Origin: Synechococcus sp. CO36386bin_37
GTDB taxonomy: Bacteria > Cyanobacteriota > Cyanobacteriia > PCC-6307 > Cyanobiaceae
Direction of reading: 5' to 3'
NCBI GenBank assembly: GCA_011525445.1
Contig: WTGE01000067.1
Coordinates: 1 to 5,521, forward strand
DNA: 5,521 nucleotides
How positions within the stretch are numbered: the first letter of the stretch is position 1; every line of letters begins with the position of its first letter. The translations under genes and the position numbers were made by a program. Below the pieces are notes generated by a model. That model saw only the letters and a list, made by a program, of their open reading frames with translations. It was not told the DNA's origin and made no database searches. Shown piece after piece: positions 4,350-5,521 of this stretch.

Positions 4350-5521
4350 ATGAACCGTCTCAACCAGATCAACAACAAAGCCATCTCCGCCAAAGCAAGC
4401 CGCCTCAATGGATTCAGCTTGCCTGAAGTATTGGTGGCAGCCAGTGCTGGCGTCGTCCTGATTGGGGCATCAACGCTTGCCTTGCGATCGACGGGAAGTT
4501 TGATCAACAAGATGGACCAAAAGGCAGCCTTACAACAGAACACCACCAGTGGCAAAAAACTGATGCGTGCAGAAATTGAGCGCAGCCTGCATCTGCTGAT
4601 TAACACCAATCAAAAACCTGCTGAAAATCTCGCACACACCGATATCAATCACACTGATTATCAAGAATCACTTCGGCAGTGCAACACGCTTGCAGAGCAG
4701 ACCAACAAGGTCTTCCAGCCTATTTTCGGCGTCAAGATGGCAGAATTAAATCAACCTGTCTTTTATGGGCTCTCCACCAGCAACACTGGTCGTGGCTATT
4801 CGATCCAGCGCTGTGGTGCGTCCATGAGCTTGGACGGCCGATACAACGAAATCGAGCAGCAAACCATTGCCATGGTTGTTGACAATATTGGCAGTATTCG
4901 GTGCGACTCAGACCAGCCTGAGTGCGAGATTGATCAAGACCGCGAGAATTTTTCATTACGAGAAATCGCCGAGACCACTCAATTCAATTTCAGCGAAGAC
5001 AAAACACCGGAACGCACCGAGCGGGAACCCGCCATTCGCATCATGACGGATGAAAACAGAAAGCTCATCCGCTTTATCGATCCCACGAGCGAGACCGACA
5101 GTATCGACACCAGTTTCCTTAAAGTTGAAACGATCAACAGGGAAATCACCACACACCCCCTCTACTTTGTTGCTTACGCAAGGGCCGACAAACGCATTGA
5201 AGGCGGCCAAGAGGAAGGAGAAGTCTTGAACGGCTTGTTCTTCCGAAATGTGAGCAGCAAGAGAATGCGTTTTCTTGTTGACGGCTCGGGTTCCATGAGT
5301 GCCTGCATTTTGTGGGGAAGTGGCTATGGCAGCAGAAAGATTTACTGGAGCGGGCGTTATTACTTCTGGAGCAGGAGAACCTGTGCTCTCACACGAATGG
5401 AATCGCTCCAGCATGAACTGATTTCGTTGCTAACGGATCTTTCCGACGACACCTCGATCAGCATTCGGTCCTTCAGCTCCCGGGGGTACCAGAATCACCG
5501 CATCTGGAGCGATTCAGCCAA
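4350..5521 (+). CDS. PilW/GspJ-like prepilin fused to a vWA domain (3' end beyond the window)
   Basis: An open frame of 390 codons runs off the right edge. A 21-residue leader ends at G21, then FSLPE (Glu at +5) and a hydrophobic helix to about residue 46. The following segment, with LQQNTTSGKKLMRAEIERSL at 61-80, resembles the PilW/GspJ helix. Residues 85-300 form a large polar region with Cys at 111, 155, 185 and 192. At 305-317, KRMRFLVDGSGSMS is the first strand and DxSxS metal-ion site (MIDAS: D311, S313, S315) of a von Willebrand factor A domain. A helix at about 347-374 and the strand TSISIRSFSS (378-387) continue the vWA fold. An unusual aromatic, Gly-rich insert with C319 and C345 lies between MIDAS and helix. 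The rest of the vWA domain, including later MIDAS loops, is unseen. Likely role: pilus-tip adhesin or assembly factor, by analogy with Pseudomonas PilY1 and the vWA pilin PilB of Streptococcus sanguinis. Confidence 0.85.
   Translation, partial: MNRLNQINNKAISAKASRLNGFSLPEVLVAASAGVVLIGASTLALRSTGSLINKMDQKAALQQNTTSGKKLMRAEIERSLHLLINTNQKPAENLAHTDINHTDYQESLRQCNTLAEQTNKVFQPIFGVKMAELNQPVFYGLSTSNTGRGYSIQRCGASMSLDGRYNEIEQQTIAMVVDNIGSIRCDSDQPECEIDQDRENFSLREIAETTQFNFSEDKTPERTEREPAIRIMTDENRKLIRFIDPTSETDSIDTSFLKVETINREITTHPLYFVAYARADKRIEGGQEEGEVLNGLFFRNVSSKRMRFLVDGSGSMSACILWGSGYGSRKIYWSGRYYFWSRRTCALTRMESLQHELISLLTDLSDDTSISIRSFSSRGYQNHRIWSDSA

Noticed and set aside
4956..5414. A 152-codon minus-strand frame opposite the pilin-vWA gene
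   Set aside because: The plus-strand frame in the same place encodes a recognisable vWA MIDAS motif and is continuous with a prepilin N-terminus. The antisense frame shows no motif.

Overview
The window looks like a piece of a cyanobacterial chromosome, most likely a marine picocyanobacterium of the Synechococcus/Cyanobium type. This rests on the N-terminus of a divergent lepA gene, which fits cyanobacterial LepA from memory, on moderate base composition by eye, and on compact pilin genes with weak or absent Shine-Dalgarno sequences. The genus is inferred, not shown.

Layout. Positions 1-46 hold the first 15 codons of lepA (elongation factor 4) on the minus strand, running off the left edge. 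Positions 47-399 are a divergent intergenic region with no convincing gene. It carries two inverted repeats and two sets of 11-bp tandem repeats (201-222 and 241-273) that resemble binding sites for an OmpR/PhoB-type regulator. From 400 to the right edge, six genes follow on the plus strand, all encoding type IV pilin-like proteins. They are two small pilins (400-858 and 871-1422), a 577-residue PilX/GspK-like protein (1419-3152), a PilV/GspI-like pilin (3152-3682), a FimT/FimU/GspH-like pilin (3684-4292), and a PilW/GspJ-like prepilin fused to a von Willebrand factor A (vWA) domain (4350 to past the window end). Several of these genes touch or overlap (ATGA at 1419, TGATG at 3150, a 1-nt gap at 3683), so they probably form one translationally coupled operon.

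How the genes may work together. Genes three to six match, by N-terminal features and size, the four minor-pilin classes (GspH-I-J-K, or FimU-PilV-PilW-PilX) that form the priming complex at the tip of type IV pili and type II secretion pseudopili. In Pseudomonas the fifth partner, PilY1, is a separate protein with a vWA domain. Here a vWA domain with an intact DxSxS metal-site motif is attached directly to the PilW-like pilin. The simplest reading is a cassette with one or two filament subunits followed by a complete tip complex whose adhesin or mechanosensing module is built into a minor pilin. The vWA protein is cut by the window edge, so its C-terminal half and any further genes are unseen. 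No pilus motor, platform, secretin or prepilin peptidase gene is present here.
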